From: Isotricha intestinalis
Taxonomy: Eukaryota > Ciliophora > Litostomatea > Vestibuliferida > Isotrichidae
Direction: 5' to 3'
DNA length: 55,027 bases
Assembly (NCBI GenBank): GCA_023807065.1
Contig: JAJJLU010000397.1
Span: forward strand, 1-55,027
Shown here: positions 1 through 8,473 of the stretch, piece after piece
Layout of the letters: every line of letters starts with the position of its first letter
How positions within the stretch are numbered: the stretch's first letter is position 1
Made by a program: the position numbers and the translations under genes
The notes under the pieces: model-generated
Databases searched by the model: none
Seen by the model: the letters and a program-made list of their open reading frames with translations, nothing else
Told to the model about the DNA's origin: nothing

Positions 1-164
1 GAAAAAGTAAAGATATAAGAATATATAGAAATGATAATTATGAATGTATTCAAGAAATTAAAGATGCTCATAATGATTATATTAATGGTTTTATTGAATT
101 AAAAGATGGATCAATTGCATCATTTTCTGATGATAAAACAATAAAAATATGGAGTTTTTAATTT
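1..164 (+). CDS. C-terminal end of a WD40-repeat protein (partial)
   Basis: The window opens inside a reading frame (first full codon at position 3) that closes with TAA at 162-164. The visible 53 residues end in a typical WD40 blade: an aspartate-glycine turn, then SDDKTIKIWSF immediately before the stop. WD40 propellers are scaffolds for protein-protein contacts, so the function of the whole protein cannot be read from this fragment. No start is in the window. The gene is followed by about 140 bp of AT-rich sequence and then a decayed frame on the other strand. Confidence 0.7.
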
Positions 165-301
165 TATTATTTGTTTATTTTCTTTAATTATTTATATTAA
201 TATTAAAAAATCTTTATTTAGTTTTTAAGGGGTTAAATAAAATCAAATATTGATTTTATTTTTATTGAATTTATTTTAAAAATTAAACAGTAATTTTATT
301 T

Positions 302-560
302 TTATTTTTTAAATAATTTTTCATTTTCTTTATTAATTAAAATTTCATTTTCTTTTATTAAAGCATTAACATCAATATTAATATCAATAAATCATTTTTT
401 TATATTTTCTAATTCTTCATTTTTCTTTATTTCAAAATCTAACATATTTTTTTGTTTTTCATTTATTTCTTTTAAAGAATTTAATTCTAATTTAATTTTG
501 TTTGATTCATTATTAATATTTTCATTAAAAATATTATTAGATAATAAAACACTTATTAGT
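302..560 (-). pseudogene. Decayed coiled-coil gene fragment with in-frame TGA
   Basis: Read on the minus strand, about 85 codons look like coding sequence, rich in E, K, N and L (for example LNSLKEINEKQKNML), ending in TAA at 304-302. The frame is interrupted by TGA at 394-392 within IKK-stop-FIDINID. Upstream it is closed by a TAA near 560 and has no convincing ATG. The pattern of coiled coil followed by a tryptophan-like position and an aspartate-rich stretch is faintly like the middle of TSG101/ELC-type ESCRT proteins, but this is speculation. It could also be the last exon of a gene whose other parts are lost. Codon use is the same as that of neighbouring genes. Confidence 0.35.
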
Positions 561-755
561 TAGTTATTAGCACATGAAAATTTATTTTAAAGTTAAATAT
601 AAGATATAGAATTGAAGAGTATGAAAATATAATACAAAATTAATTTTTATTTTGAAATTAAATACTTAAATAAACAAATTATTTTAAAAAAAATTAAATA
701 AAAATAACTATTTTAAATATAAAAAGCTTTTAAAAATATAAAAAACACATAATAA

Positions 756-1342
756 TTATTTTCCACTTCTTTTTGAAAGCCACTCAACAGCATTTTCCAA
801 ATTAGTTCCATGTAAAGCACTAACAGAAATAACAGCCCATTGATTAGAATATAAATAATCTAAATTTAATTCTTTAACAATATCAACTTCACTCATATGA
901 GGATCTAAATCGATTTTATTACATAAGACTAATAAAGGTTTTCCTTCAATACCTTTTTCTTCTAATAAACTAGTTAATTCTTTCTTTGCAACAGGTAAAG
1001 TTTCATAATTACTACTATCAATCATAAAAATAATCACATCTCCCATTTTTGCATAATCAACCCAATTTTGTCTATATTGAAATTGACCTCCAATATCCCA
1101 TATTTTCATACTTAAATCTAATTTATTATATATATATTAGTTTTTTTAAATTTTATTTTTTTTTTTTTACTTCCTTTTTTTACTTGTTTTACATTTAATC
1201 CTATTGTAGGTAAATTCTGTTTGTGAATTCCCATTAAAGTATCTACAAATGTTGTTTTTCCTGTGTTTTCTAAACCTAGTAAACATATTTCTAGTTTTTT
1301 TGAAAATAAAACTTCGAGTAATTTTGAAAGTAATGATCCCAT
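756..1342 (-). CDS. ARL8: Arl8-type ADP-ribosylation-factor-like GTPase (two exons)
   Basis: Small GTPase of the Arf/Arl family, 177 residues after splicing (animal Arl8 about 186). Exon 1 (1342-1171) carries the P-loop GLENTGKTT and the switch-I threonine in LPTIGLNV. Exon 2 (1117-756) carries WDIGGQ (G3) and NKIDL (G4). The two halves lie in different frames. Removing a 53-nt GT-AG intron (1170-1118 on the minus strand) joins them as KKGNLSMKIWDIGG, which aligns with the conserved Arl8 stretch KGNVTIKLWDIGG. In other eukaryotes Arl8 recruits effectors to lysosomes for motility and fusion; the same role here is inferred. There is no N-terminal glycine myristoylation requirement in this family. 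The start at 1342 sits 111 bp from a divergent gene. Confidence 0.88.
1118..1170 (-). other. 53-nt spliceosomal intron in the Arl8 gene
   Basis: On the minus strand the intron begins GTAAAA, contains a branch-point-like ACTAAT, and ends TTAG. It contains in-frame stops and its removal restores the Arl8 G2-G3 spacing. This is the best supported intron in the window, because the splice can be checked against a highly conserved protein. Confidence 0.85.
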
Positions 1343-1453
1343 TTTGGAAAATAATATTTTTATTTTTTTGTTTTTTTAATGATAAAAAATTTTATTTTAA
1401 AATATATTTTATTTTATTTTTATTTTATTTTTTTCTTTGAAAATATAATTAAA

Positions 1454-1867
1454 ATGGATAATGTGAAAAATATGATTCAATCAAATGAAAAAGTAATTGA
1501 GTATTTAATTTTTGGATGTATTGCTTTAGCAGGATTAAATTGTATTGAAAGAGCAGATTATAATTTTTTTATATTTTTATTTATTTATTATACAATGATT
1601 AAGAAACATAAATTTCAACCTGATCCAAAAAATATTAAAAGTGAAAGATTATTTATGACTTTAAGTTTTATTATCAGTTTTATTGTTGATTTTATTTGGA
1701 TTATGATTTATAAAAATAAAAATGTTAATTTATCTATTTTATTATCTTGGATTGAAATTATTGTTAAAGTCCCTATTTTTGCTATTGTTGTTATTATGTG
1801 GTTAGGTTCTGATAAAAAAGTTTTTAAAGAGAATGATAATTTCGAGAAATTAGATGAAGAAGAATAA
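1454..1867 (+). CDS. Small multi-pass membrane protein, possibly AGTRAP-like
   Basis: A 137-residue protein starting at the A-rich ATG at 1454. The frame is open further upstream to 1379, but that leader is only F/Y/I-rich translation of AT-rich DNA. Three to four hydrophobic stretches are visible: around residues 16-46 (probably two passes), around 66-86, and around 92-118, followed by a charged, acidic tail (NFEKLDEEE). The number and spacing of segments and the 'FIVDFIWIMIY...LLSWIEIIVKVP' region resemble the angiotensin-receptor-associated protein (AGTRAP) layout, but I see no diagnostic motif. It lies head to head with the Arl8 gene, 111 bp apart. Confidence 0.55.
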   Translation: MDNVKNMIQSNEKVIEYLIFGCIALAGLNCIERADYNFFIFLFIYYTMIKKHKFQPDPKNIKSERLFMTLSFIISFIVDFIWIMIYKNKNVNLSILLSWIEIIVKVPIFAIVVIMWLGSDKKVFKENDNFEKLDEEE

Positions 1868-2485
1868 AATATATTTTATTTAATAATTTAATTTGTTTTA
1901 TAATAATTTAATTTTTTAAAAATCATTTTTTTACTTTATATATTTTGATTATTTGAAAGTTATATTGATTAAAAAATTATTTCTTTCTCTTTTAAGAGTT
2001 TTTAAATTTATATTTTCATTTTTTTTCTTATTTTCAATTTTTTAATTATGATTCTTAAATATATCATTACTTCTTTTTAATAATTAAAATGTTATAATTT
2101 ATATTTTCTTTTTTTTAGTTAACTTTTATTTTTTTATTTTATTTTTTTGGGTCTTTAAAATTATATATTTTTAACCAAAAATAAATCTATTGTTTTAATT
2201 AATAAATTTAAATAATTTTTTTTAAATATTCGATATTGTCTCTAATTAATTCTTTTATATGAATTAATTAGAACTTATCGAATAAAATTAATTTTCCCTT
2301 TCCACCAAGGAGAGATTTTAAATTCTTATTCCTTGACTAAATGGGTAAAACACTTATTTCGAAAAACAAAAATTATTATTAAATTGAAAAAAAGTCAATG
2401 ATAAGTTTTTTTATCAAATAAAATTTAATATTATATAATAATTTATTCTTTATTTAATTTTTTTATCTCATACATAAAGAGATAT
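1868..2485. other. Long intergenic region holding a GC-richer island and hairpin
   Basis: There is no credible protein frame between the membrane-protein gene and the Bfr1-like gene. Most of it is AT homopolymer-rich. The centre (about 2228-2360) contains a strong inverted repeat and a stretch clearly richer in C and G (around 2293-2350, including CCCTTTCCACCAAGGAGAG), unlike any other intergenic DNA in this window apart from the telomere-like sites. See the separate hairpin entry. Confidence 0.6.
2228..2283. repeat. Perfect two-part inverted repeat (candidate structured RNA)
   Basis: ATTCGATA (2228-2235) pairs perfectly with TATCGAAT (2276-2283), and inside it TCTAATTAATTC (2241-2252) pairs perfectly with GAATTAATTAGA (2261-2272), with an 8-nt loop and a 5/3-nt internal bulge. 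Twenty base pairs in two helices is more than AT-rich chance would usually give, especially the GC-containing outer helix. The GC-richer sequence just downstream may belong to the same RNA. I could not match it to U1-U6, tRNA, SRP or RNase P landmarks. Confidence 0.5.
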
Positions 2486-4483
2486 TTAATTTTCTTCTTT
2501 TTTTTCTTCTATTATTACTTTTTTCTTTTTCTTTTTTTCTTCTTTTTTTTCTTCTTTATTTTCTTCAATAATTTCTTTTTCTTTTTCTTTTTCAATTTCT
2601 TTTTCTTTTTCTTCTTCTTTATTGTCATTATTATCATTTTCACTTTTTTCATTTAAAATTTCAATTTTTTTATCTTCATCATTATAACTTTTATCATTTT
2701 CATTATTTTCATTTTTATCATAATCAATTTTTTTTTCATTTTCACTTTGATTATCATCATTAAAACTCTTATTAAATTCAAATTCTTTTTCATCATTATT
2801 TAATTCAATTTCTTTTTCACTTTTATTATCAGTATTTTGATTATTAACTTCAACATTTTCTTTAACATATTTATCTTTTAAATTCCTTAATTTTAAAATT
2901 AATTCAGGAATTTGATTAATTGAAATTGGAGGTTCAAAACCAGTTTTTTTTATTTTTAAAAGAATATTAATATCTAATTTTAATCCTCCTGTTTCAAATT
3001 CTAGTCTTCTTGAAATTTTTGGTTTTTTTCCTTTTTTTTTTTTTTTTACTTCTCCTAAAACTCCTATATTTAAATTTTCTTTTTTTTCTTTTATTTCTAA
3101 TAAATTATCTGTTTTATTTTCTTTTAAATTTTCTTTTAGATTATTTATTATATTGTCTTCTTTCTCTTTTTCTTCTTTTGGAATCAAAGCTATAAAATAA
3201 TTTATTAATTCATCACATTCTTTTATTTCTGAATCATATTTTTTTTTTATTATATTTATTTTTGGAATAGTTATTTGTTCATTTTCTTTTTTTTTTTCTT
3301 CTTTTATTTTTTTTTCTTTTTGATTTCTTTTTTTTAAATATTTAATCTTATTTTGACATTCATTAATATAATTTAGTAATTCTTTTTGTTTTTCATAATC
3401 TCTTTTTTGTTGATAAAACTTATCATATTCTTCATTTATATTATTTTGAATAATTTTTTTATCAGTTCTTAAATCATCAATTTCTAATTTTATTTGTTCA
3501 ATTTCATATTCATTCATAATAGTATTTTTATTTTTATTTTGTTTTATTTCTTTTAAATGTTCTTTGATTTCATTTATTTTTGAAGATAAATCATTAAGTT
3601 CTTTTCTTTCACTTTTAGTAGATTTTAAATGATCTTTAGTACTATATTTATAGTCATTTAATTGTTTTAAAGGTTTAATATATTCTTCTAAAAGTTGTTT
3701 TTTTTCAATTAATTTTTTTTCTTCTTGAGTTGTTAAAGCACTAAAACTTAATTGTTGTTTAATCTGCGTTATTTGATTTCTTATTTCTCTTGTTTTTTTA
3801 CTAAAATGATATCTATCATATTTCTTTAAATTTTCTGAATATTCTTTTATTGTATTTCTTATTGGTTCATTTATTTCATTTTGAGAATTAATTTTTTCTC
3901 TTAATTCTCCTTTTTTTTTCATTAATTCATTTTTTTGTTGATATATTAAATTACTTATATTATTATCATAATATTTTTTACTTTTATCTTCATTTCTTTT
4001 CTCTTTAATTAATGCTAATTTTTTTTCTATTAATTCATTTTTTTCTTTTATTTTTTCTCTTAATGATTCAATTAATTTATTAAATAATTCTTTATTAGGT
4101 TCTTCAATAATTTTTTCTGGCATTTTTGGAATTTTATCTTCATCTTCTATTCTAAGTTTATAAACTGGAATTCTTTCATAATAATAATTATCAGAATTTA
4201 ATACTTTATTCATCATTGAATCTTCATTTCCATAAGTTGAATAAGTATCATAATTGGAATAATTATTATAATTGGAATAATTATTATAAGTGGAATAATT
4301 ATTATAATTCGTATAATTATTATAAGTTGAGTAATTATCATAATTATCATAATAGGAATTATTGTTGTAATAGGAATTATCATTTAAATTTGGATAATTA
4401 TCATATGTTGAATAATTTTTATTGTGGTAGTATCTTCTTTGTCTTCTTTGTCTTTCTGATTTTTGATCTATTCTTTTATCCAT
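2486..4483 (-). CDS. Bfr1-like coiled-coil protein with N/Y-rich prion-like N-terminus
   Basis: 665 residues. Residues 1-80 are a repetitive N/Y/S tract (NNYSNYNNYS type). From about 110 to 400 is a long charged coiled coil with the features of the Bfr1 family: REKI-type helices, then a segment like FSALTTQEEKKLIEKK, which matches the 'T-L-sL-eEK-li-ei' pattern of Bfr1. A basic patch (KKKKKGKKPKISRRLEFE, near residue 480) precedes an E/K/N-rich acidic tail. Yeast Bfr1 (470 residues) is a polysome and mRNP-associated protein linked to secretion; an RNA-related role here is inferred. The N/Y tract could drive condensate formation. The start is the only ATG before the tract. The family call is moderate, as coiled coils mislead. 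Confidence 0.6.
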   Translation of the reverse strand: MDKRIDQKSERQRRQRRYYHNKNYSTYDNYPNLNDNSYYNNNSYYDNYDNYSTYNNYTNYNNYSTYNNYSNYNNYSNYDTYSTYGNEDSMMNKVLNSDNYYYERIPVYKLRIEDEDKIPKMPEKIIEEPNKELFNKLIESLREKIKEKNELIEKKLALIKEKRNEDKSKKYYDNNISNLIYQQKNELMKKKGELREKINSQNEINEPIRNTIKEYSENLKKYDRYHFSKKTREIRNQITQIKQQLSFSALTTQEEKKLIEKKQLLEEYIKPLKQLNDYKYSTKDHLKSTKSERKELNDLSSKINEIKEHLKEIKQNKNKNTIMNEYEIEQIKLEIDDLRTDKKIIQNNINEEYDKFYQQKRDYEKQKELLNYINECQNKIKYLKKRNQKEKKIKEEKKKENEQITIPKINIIKKKYDSEIKECDELINYFIALIPKEEKEKEDNIINNLKENLKENKTDNLLEIKEKKENLNIGVLGEVKKKKKGKKPKISRRLEFETGGLKLDINILLKIKKTGFEPPISINQIPELILKLRNLKDKYVKENVEVNNQNTDNKSEKEIELNNDEKEFEFNKSFNDDNQSENEKKIDYDKNENNENDKSYNDEDKKIEILNEKSENDNNDNKEEEKEKEIEKEKEKEIIEENKEEKKEEKKKKKKVIIEEKKEEN

Positions 4484-4819
4484 TTTTATTTTTTATTGTA
4501 TTTTATTATTTTTTGTAAATTTTTTATCTTTTTTTAATTTATGAAAATTAATATTTTTATTGAATTATATTATAATAATTAAATGATTTGTTGAAATTAT
4601 TTAATTTATATTAATTAAATTATATATTTGATTTCTTTTTATTCAATATATTGATTTTAAATAGCATAATATTTTTAAATCTATATAATTAATTACAAAA
4701 ATGAATAACTCCATTCCATGTAAAATAATCTAAAAAATTCTAATAAAACATTTACTCATTGAATTTAAAATTAAAAAAAATAAATAATTATTTAAAATTT
4801 TATCCAAAAAAATAATAAA
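4484..4819. other. Divergent intergenic region, nothing recognised
   Basis: About 340 bp of very AT-rich DNA between the divergently transcribed Bfr1-like and NOC2 genes. It presumably holds both promoters. I see no conserved element beyond the A-rich run leading into the NOC2 ATG. Confidence 0.6.
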
Positions 4820-6610
4820 ATGGGGAAAAAAAGAATAAAAGAGAAGAAAAAGAATAAGAAAGAAAAGATAAAAAAAGATGAAAAAATAGAAGAAAACAAG
4901 GCAGATTTTTTTTTAGATGAAGAAGATGCAGATTTAGCATATAATTCATCAGAACTTGAAGAAGAAGAAGAAAAAGAAGAATTTTCAGAACATGGAAGTG
5001 ACTTAGATTTTAATGAAGAAGATTATGAATCTTCAGAAGAAGAAAAAAAAACAAAAAAAAAAGAGAAATTTATGAGCAGAGAAGAATTAAAAAAATTAAT
5101 TAATAAAACTAAAAATGGTAATTCATTTGCTATTAATAAATTATTAATTTTATTTAATCAAATTACTAATCAAAGTAATAATATTAATTTTGAAGATAAT
5201 GAAGATAATATTTTATCTAAACCAAAATTAATTTTGAAATTAATTAATTTTTGCATTGAAGAAATACCAAATATTCTTCAATTAAAATTTAATACAAAAG
5301 ATAATATTATTAAAAATGATAATCATAGTTTAATTAAAAGATATTTATCTATATTAGTTAAATATTTAAAAAGTACTGAAACTACAATGAAAGAATTTAT
5401 TTTTAATAATATTGATAATTTATCAAATTTAATATTTTTATATTCTAATTTCTCTGAAATTTTTCTTAAAATAGGACTTAAAGTTTGGAGTACAACAACA
5501 ATAGAAAAATTAAGAAAATCAATATTAACATTTGTAAAGAATTTAATAATAAAAAAAAATCAATTTTTTGAATTATCAATAAAATTATTTTATATTAATT
5601 ATTTAGATATAGCAAAATCAATGAATATTCAATCATATAATCATATAAAAACACTTCAAAATGATATAATAGATATTTTACAATATGATTTGCAGAAATC
5701 TTATATAACAATATTTACTTTTATAAGAAAATTATGTATTCAACTTAGATTAACAATAATAGATAAAACATCTTCTTCAATAAAATTAATCTATAATTGG
5801 CAATTTATTAATTCTATTATTTTATGGGGAAGAGTTATTATTAAATATTATAATAATAAAGATATTTCTCTTCTGTTATATCCTCTTGTTCAAACTATAA
5901 TTGGAGTAATTAGGTTAAATTATGGAGAACAATTTTATTTATTAAGAATTAGATTAGTTATGTTATTAAATCATTTAAGTAAAATTAGTGGAATTTTTAT
6001 TCCTATTGCTATGTATATTTTACCTATTTTAAAATCAAATTATTTTATTGAAAAATGTAAAATAATTAATTCTCCAAATTTAGAAAAATTAAAAAAGAAA
6101 AAAAAAATAAAAGAAGAAGATTTAGAGAAAAAAAAAATAGAAAATAATGAAAAGAAAATAAATAAAAGAATTAATATTTATGTTATGTTAAAAATTAAAC
6201 CTGAAGAATATAAAATAAAACAAATTAGAAAAGATTTATTAGAAGAAGCATGTGATTGTCTTTTAGAATTTTTAAGTATTCATTCAAATAAAATTATTTT
6301 TGAAGAATTAAGTTATGATATTTTAAAAGGAATGAGAAGTGCATTAAAAAATATTTTCGATAAAGAATATAGAGAAATTATTAAAAATAGAAAAGAAAAA
6401 ATAGAAAAAAATATTGAAGAAATAAGAAAGAAAATTCAAAATTTTAAAGGAAAAGATTTAATTTTAACTGAATATAATACTTTAATTGATTTTGAAAAGA
6501 AATACATTATAGGAGATTTTTATAAAGAATTTGATAATATTTCTCATCGAAGAGAAGCTAATTTTGAAGCTCTCAAACATCAAAAAGAAAATAAATTTAT
6601 TGAAGTTTAA
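4820..6610 (+). CDS. NOC2: Nucleolar complex protein 2 (NOC2) homologue
   Basis: 596 residues (yeast Noc2 710). The N-terminus is lysine-rich, then acidic (EELEEEEEKEE, NEEDYESSEEE), typical of nucleolar proteins. The conserved NOC2 core follows: a helical repeat region, then the signature around residues 330-400 including YNWQFINSIILWGRV, LLYPLVQTIIGVIRLN, LLRIRLVMLLNHLS and GIFIPIAMYILPIL. NOC2 partners NOC1 and NOC3 in intranuclear transport and maturation of the 60S pre-ribosome. The C-terminal third after the core is lysine-rich with predicted coiled coil. The start ATG follows an AATAATAAA context. Together with RRP1 at 48.4 kb, this is one of two 60S biogenesis genes in the window. Confidence 0.88.
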   Translation: MGKKRIKEKKKNKKEKIKKDEKIEENKADFFLDEEDADLAYNSSELEEEEEKEEFSEHGSDLDFNEEDYESSEEEKKTKKKEKFMSREELKKLINKTKNGNSFAINKLLILFNQITNQSNNINFEDNEDNILSKPKLILKLINFCIEEIPNILQLKFNTKDNIIKNDNHSLIKRYLSILVKYLKSTETTMKEFIFNNIDNLSNLIFLYSNFSEIFLKIGLKVWSTTTIEKLRKSILTFVKNLIIKKNQFFELSIKLFYINYLDIAKSMNIQSYNHIKTLQNDIIDILQYDLQKSYITIFTFIRKLCIQLRLTIIDKTSSSIKLIYNWQFINSIILWGRVIIKYYNNKDISLLLYPLVQTIIGVIRLNYGEQFYLLRIRLVMLLNHLSKISGIFIPIAMYILPILKSNYFIEKCKIINSPNLEKLKKKKKIKEEDLEKKKIENNEKKINKRINIYVMLKIKPEEYKIKQIRKDLLEEACDCLLEFLSIHSNKIIFEELSYDILKGMRSALKNIFDKEYREIIKNRKEKIEKNIEEIRKKIQNFKGKDLILTEYNTLIDFEKKYIIGDFYKEFDNISHRREANFEALKHQKENKFIEV

Positions 6611-6796
6611 AATAATTTTTTCCTTATTTTTACTCATTTTTTTAAAATAAATTAAAATTAATATTTATTAATATATTTTTAATTAATAATATTTTTAATA
6701 TACAAAAAAAAGAAAATAATTTATCTTAGAAAATAATTTTATTAAATAATTATTTTTCACAACATTTATATTAAAAATAATAAAAAATAAATATTT

Positions 6797-8425
6797 TTAT
6801 AATTCATTATTTGGATTATCTCTTAAAATTTTAATTTCTTCATGTAATTCATTAATTTTAATTTTTAAAGTTTGTATTCTTGATTTATATTCTCGAATTT
6901 TATTATTATTTTCATTTTGTCTTTTTTCAAATAATAAACTTGCTTTATTAATATCTTCACTTAATTTTTTAATAGTATTAATTAAAACTTCTTTTTCTTT
7001 AATTAATTTTTCTTTTTCAATAATTAACATATTAATGGTATTATTGTTTTCATTATTATTATTATCATTTACTCCTGTAATTTGTTCTAATTCATTAATT
7101 TTTTTAGTTAATTGAACTGTATTTTCTTCAAATTCAAATTTTAATTTTTCTTTTTCTCTTTCTTTATTTTCTAATAACATTGTTAATTCATCATTTTCAT
7201 TTGTTAATCGAGAAATTTCTTTTTTTAAATTAAAATTCTCATTATCTATTAATTTCACTTTTTTTTCATTTTCTTTTAATTTATTAAATATTCTTATATT
7301 ATATTCTTTATTTGAAAATCCTGTTATTTGATATATAAATTTTTCATTTATTGATTTATATAAATCTTTTAATTGATTTTGAAGATATAAATTATATTTA
7401 TTATTATTTTCTATCTCATTTTCATGTAGTTCATTGATAAATAAAATTTCATTTTCTTTTTCATTTTTTAAATTTTGAATTTTTGATTCTAAATTTTTTT
7501 TTTCAAATTTTATTCTTAAATTATCTGTTGATAATTCATCTATTTTATCTTGTAATTTTAACATTTCTATATTAACAACAACATTTTTTTCATTTTCATT
7601 TTTAAAATTTTGAATTTTTTCAATTAATTTATTTTTAGTAGATAAAGATTCTACTTTTTGATTTAATTCAATATTTTTCAAATTTAATATTTTATTATCT
7701 CTTTCTAATTTTTCATTACTTAATTTTAAAAAATTATTTTTTGATTTTATTTGTTCAATTTCAGAATTTAAATTTAAAATTTCTTTATGTTTTTCCATTA
7801 ATTCACCTTCTTTTTTAATAGAAATTAATCTTAATTTCTGATATTCATCAGTTAATAAATCTAATTCTTTTGATTTTTGTTCTAAAAAAATAACTAAATC
7901 ATCTTTTTCATTTCTTAAAGTTGAAATATAATCATTTCTAGTTTCAATTAATATTTGATTACTACTTATATCATTAATATCTTTATTTCTACTTGTTTCT
8001 GAAGCCATTTGTTCTGATATAATATCTCCTAATTCTTTTTCTAATTCATTTATCATTTCTTTATTTAAATTATCACTTTTATTATTTTCATTAATATCTT
8101 TTTCTTCATTCTTTTTTAAATTTTCTTCATTTTTATTTTCATTAATTCCATTTTCATTTTCATTATTATATATTATTTGATTTGGTTCTATATTTTCATT
8201 ATTATTTATTTCTATATTTTCCATATATTTATCATTATTTAAATTATTTTCATTATTTTCTTCATTATTATTTTCACTATTCTCTTCATTTTTATATTCC
8301 ATATTATCAATAAAATAATTGTTATTATTTTCATTTTCTTCATCATTAATAATTTCATTTTCATTATTATCATCATTCTGAAAATTCTCATTTCCATTAT
8401 TTTGATTATTCAATCTTTCATTCAT
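6797..8425 (-). CDS. Asparagine-rich coiled-coil protein, function unknown
   Basis: 542 residues. Residues 1-130 are almost entirely N, E, D and I (repeats of NNEN type). From about 160 to the C-terminus, continuous heptad-like coiled coil dominates (LEKELGDIISEQM, LEQKSKELDLLTDEYQKL, KIREYKSRIQTLKIKINELHEEIK). No catalytic or zinc motif is visible. It is compatible with golgin, centrosomal or cytoskeletal scaffolds. It ends 187 bp from NOC2 (convergent), and its start lies 48 bp from the divergent RING-CH/FHA gene, so those two probably share a promoter. Confidence 0.7.
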   Translation of the reverse strand: MNERLNNQNNGNENFQNDDNNENEIINDEENENNNNYFIDNMEYKNEENSENNNEENNENNLNNDKYMENIEINNNENIEPNQIIYNNENENGINENKNEENLKKNEEKDINENNKSDNLNKEMINELEKELGDIISEQMASETSRNKDINDISSNQILIETRNDYISTLRNEKDDLVIFLEQKSKELDLLTDEYQKLRLISIKKEGELMEKHKEILNLNSEIEQIKSKNNFLKLSNEKLERDNKILNLKNIELNQKVESLSTKNKLIEKIQNFKNENEKNVVVNIEMLKLQDKIDELSTDNLRIKFEKKNLESKIQNLKNEKENEILFINELHENEIENNNKYNLYLQNQLKDLYKSINEKFIYQITGFSNKEYNIRIFNKLKENEKKVKLIDNENFNLKKEISRLTNENDELTMLLENKEREKEKLKFEFEENTVQLTKKINELEQITGVNDNNNNENNNTINMLIIEKEKLIKEKEVLINTIKKLSEDINKASLLFEKRQNENNNKIREYKSRIQTLKIKINELHEEIKILRDNPNNEL

Positions 8426-8473
8426 TTATGAACAATATTTAATAAAGAATAAAAAAATCAATTTAAATTAAAA

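Noticed and set aside
1379..1453. Upstream extension of the small membrane protein
   Set aside because: The leader is F/Y/I-rich translation of AT-rich DNA and would add an unusual hydrophobic segment; the ATG at 1454 has the usual A-rich context and starts a normal N-terminus.
3010..3195. Open frames opposite real genes, e.g. F/L-rich frame at 3010-3195 and others at 12503-12979, 49259-49523 and 53894-54190
   Set aside because: They are antisense shadows of K/E/N-rich coding sequence and have no start context or composition of their own.
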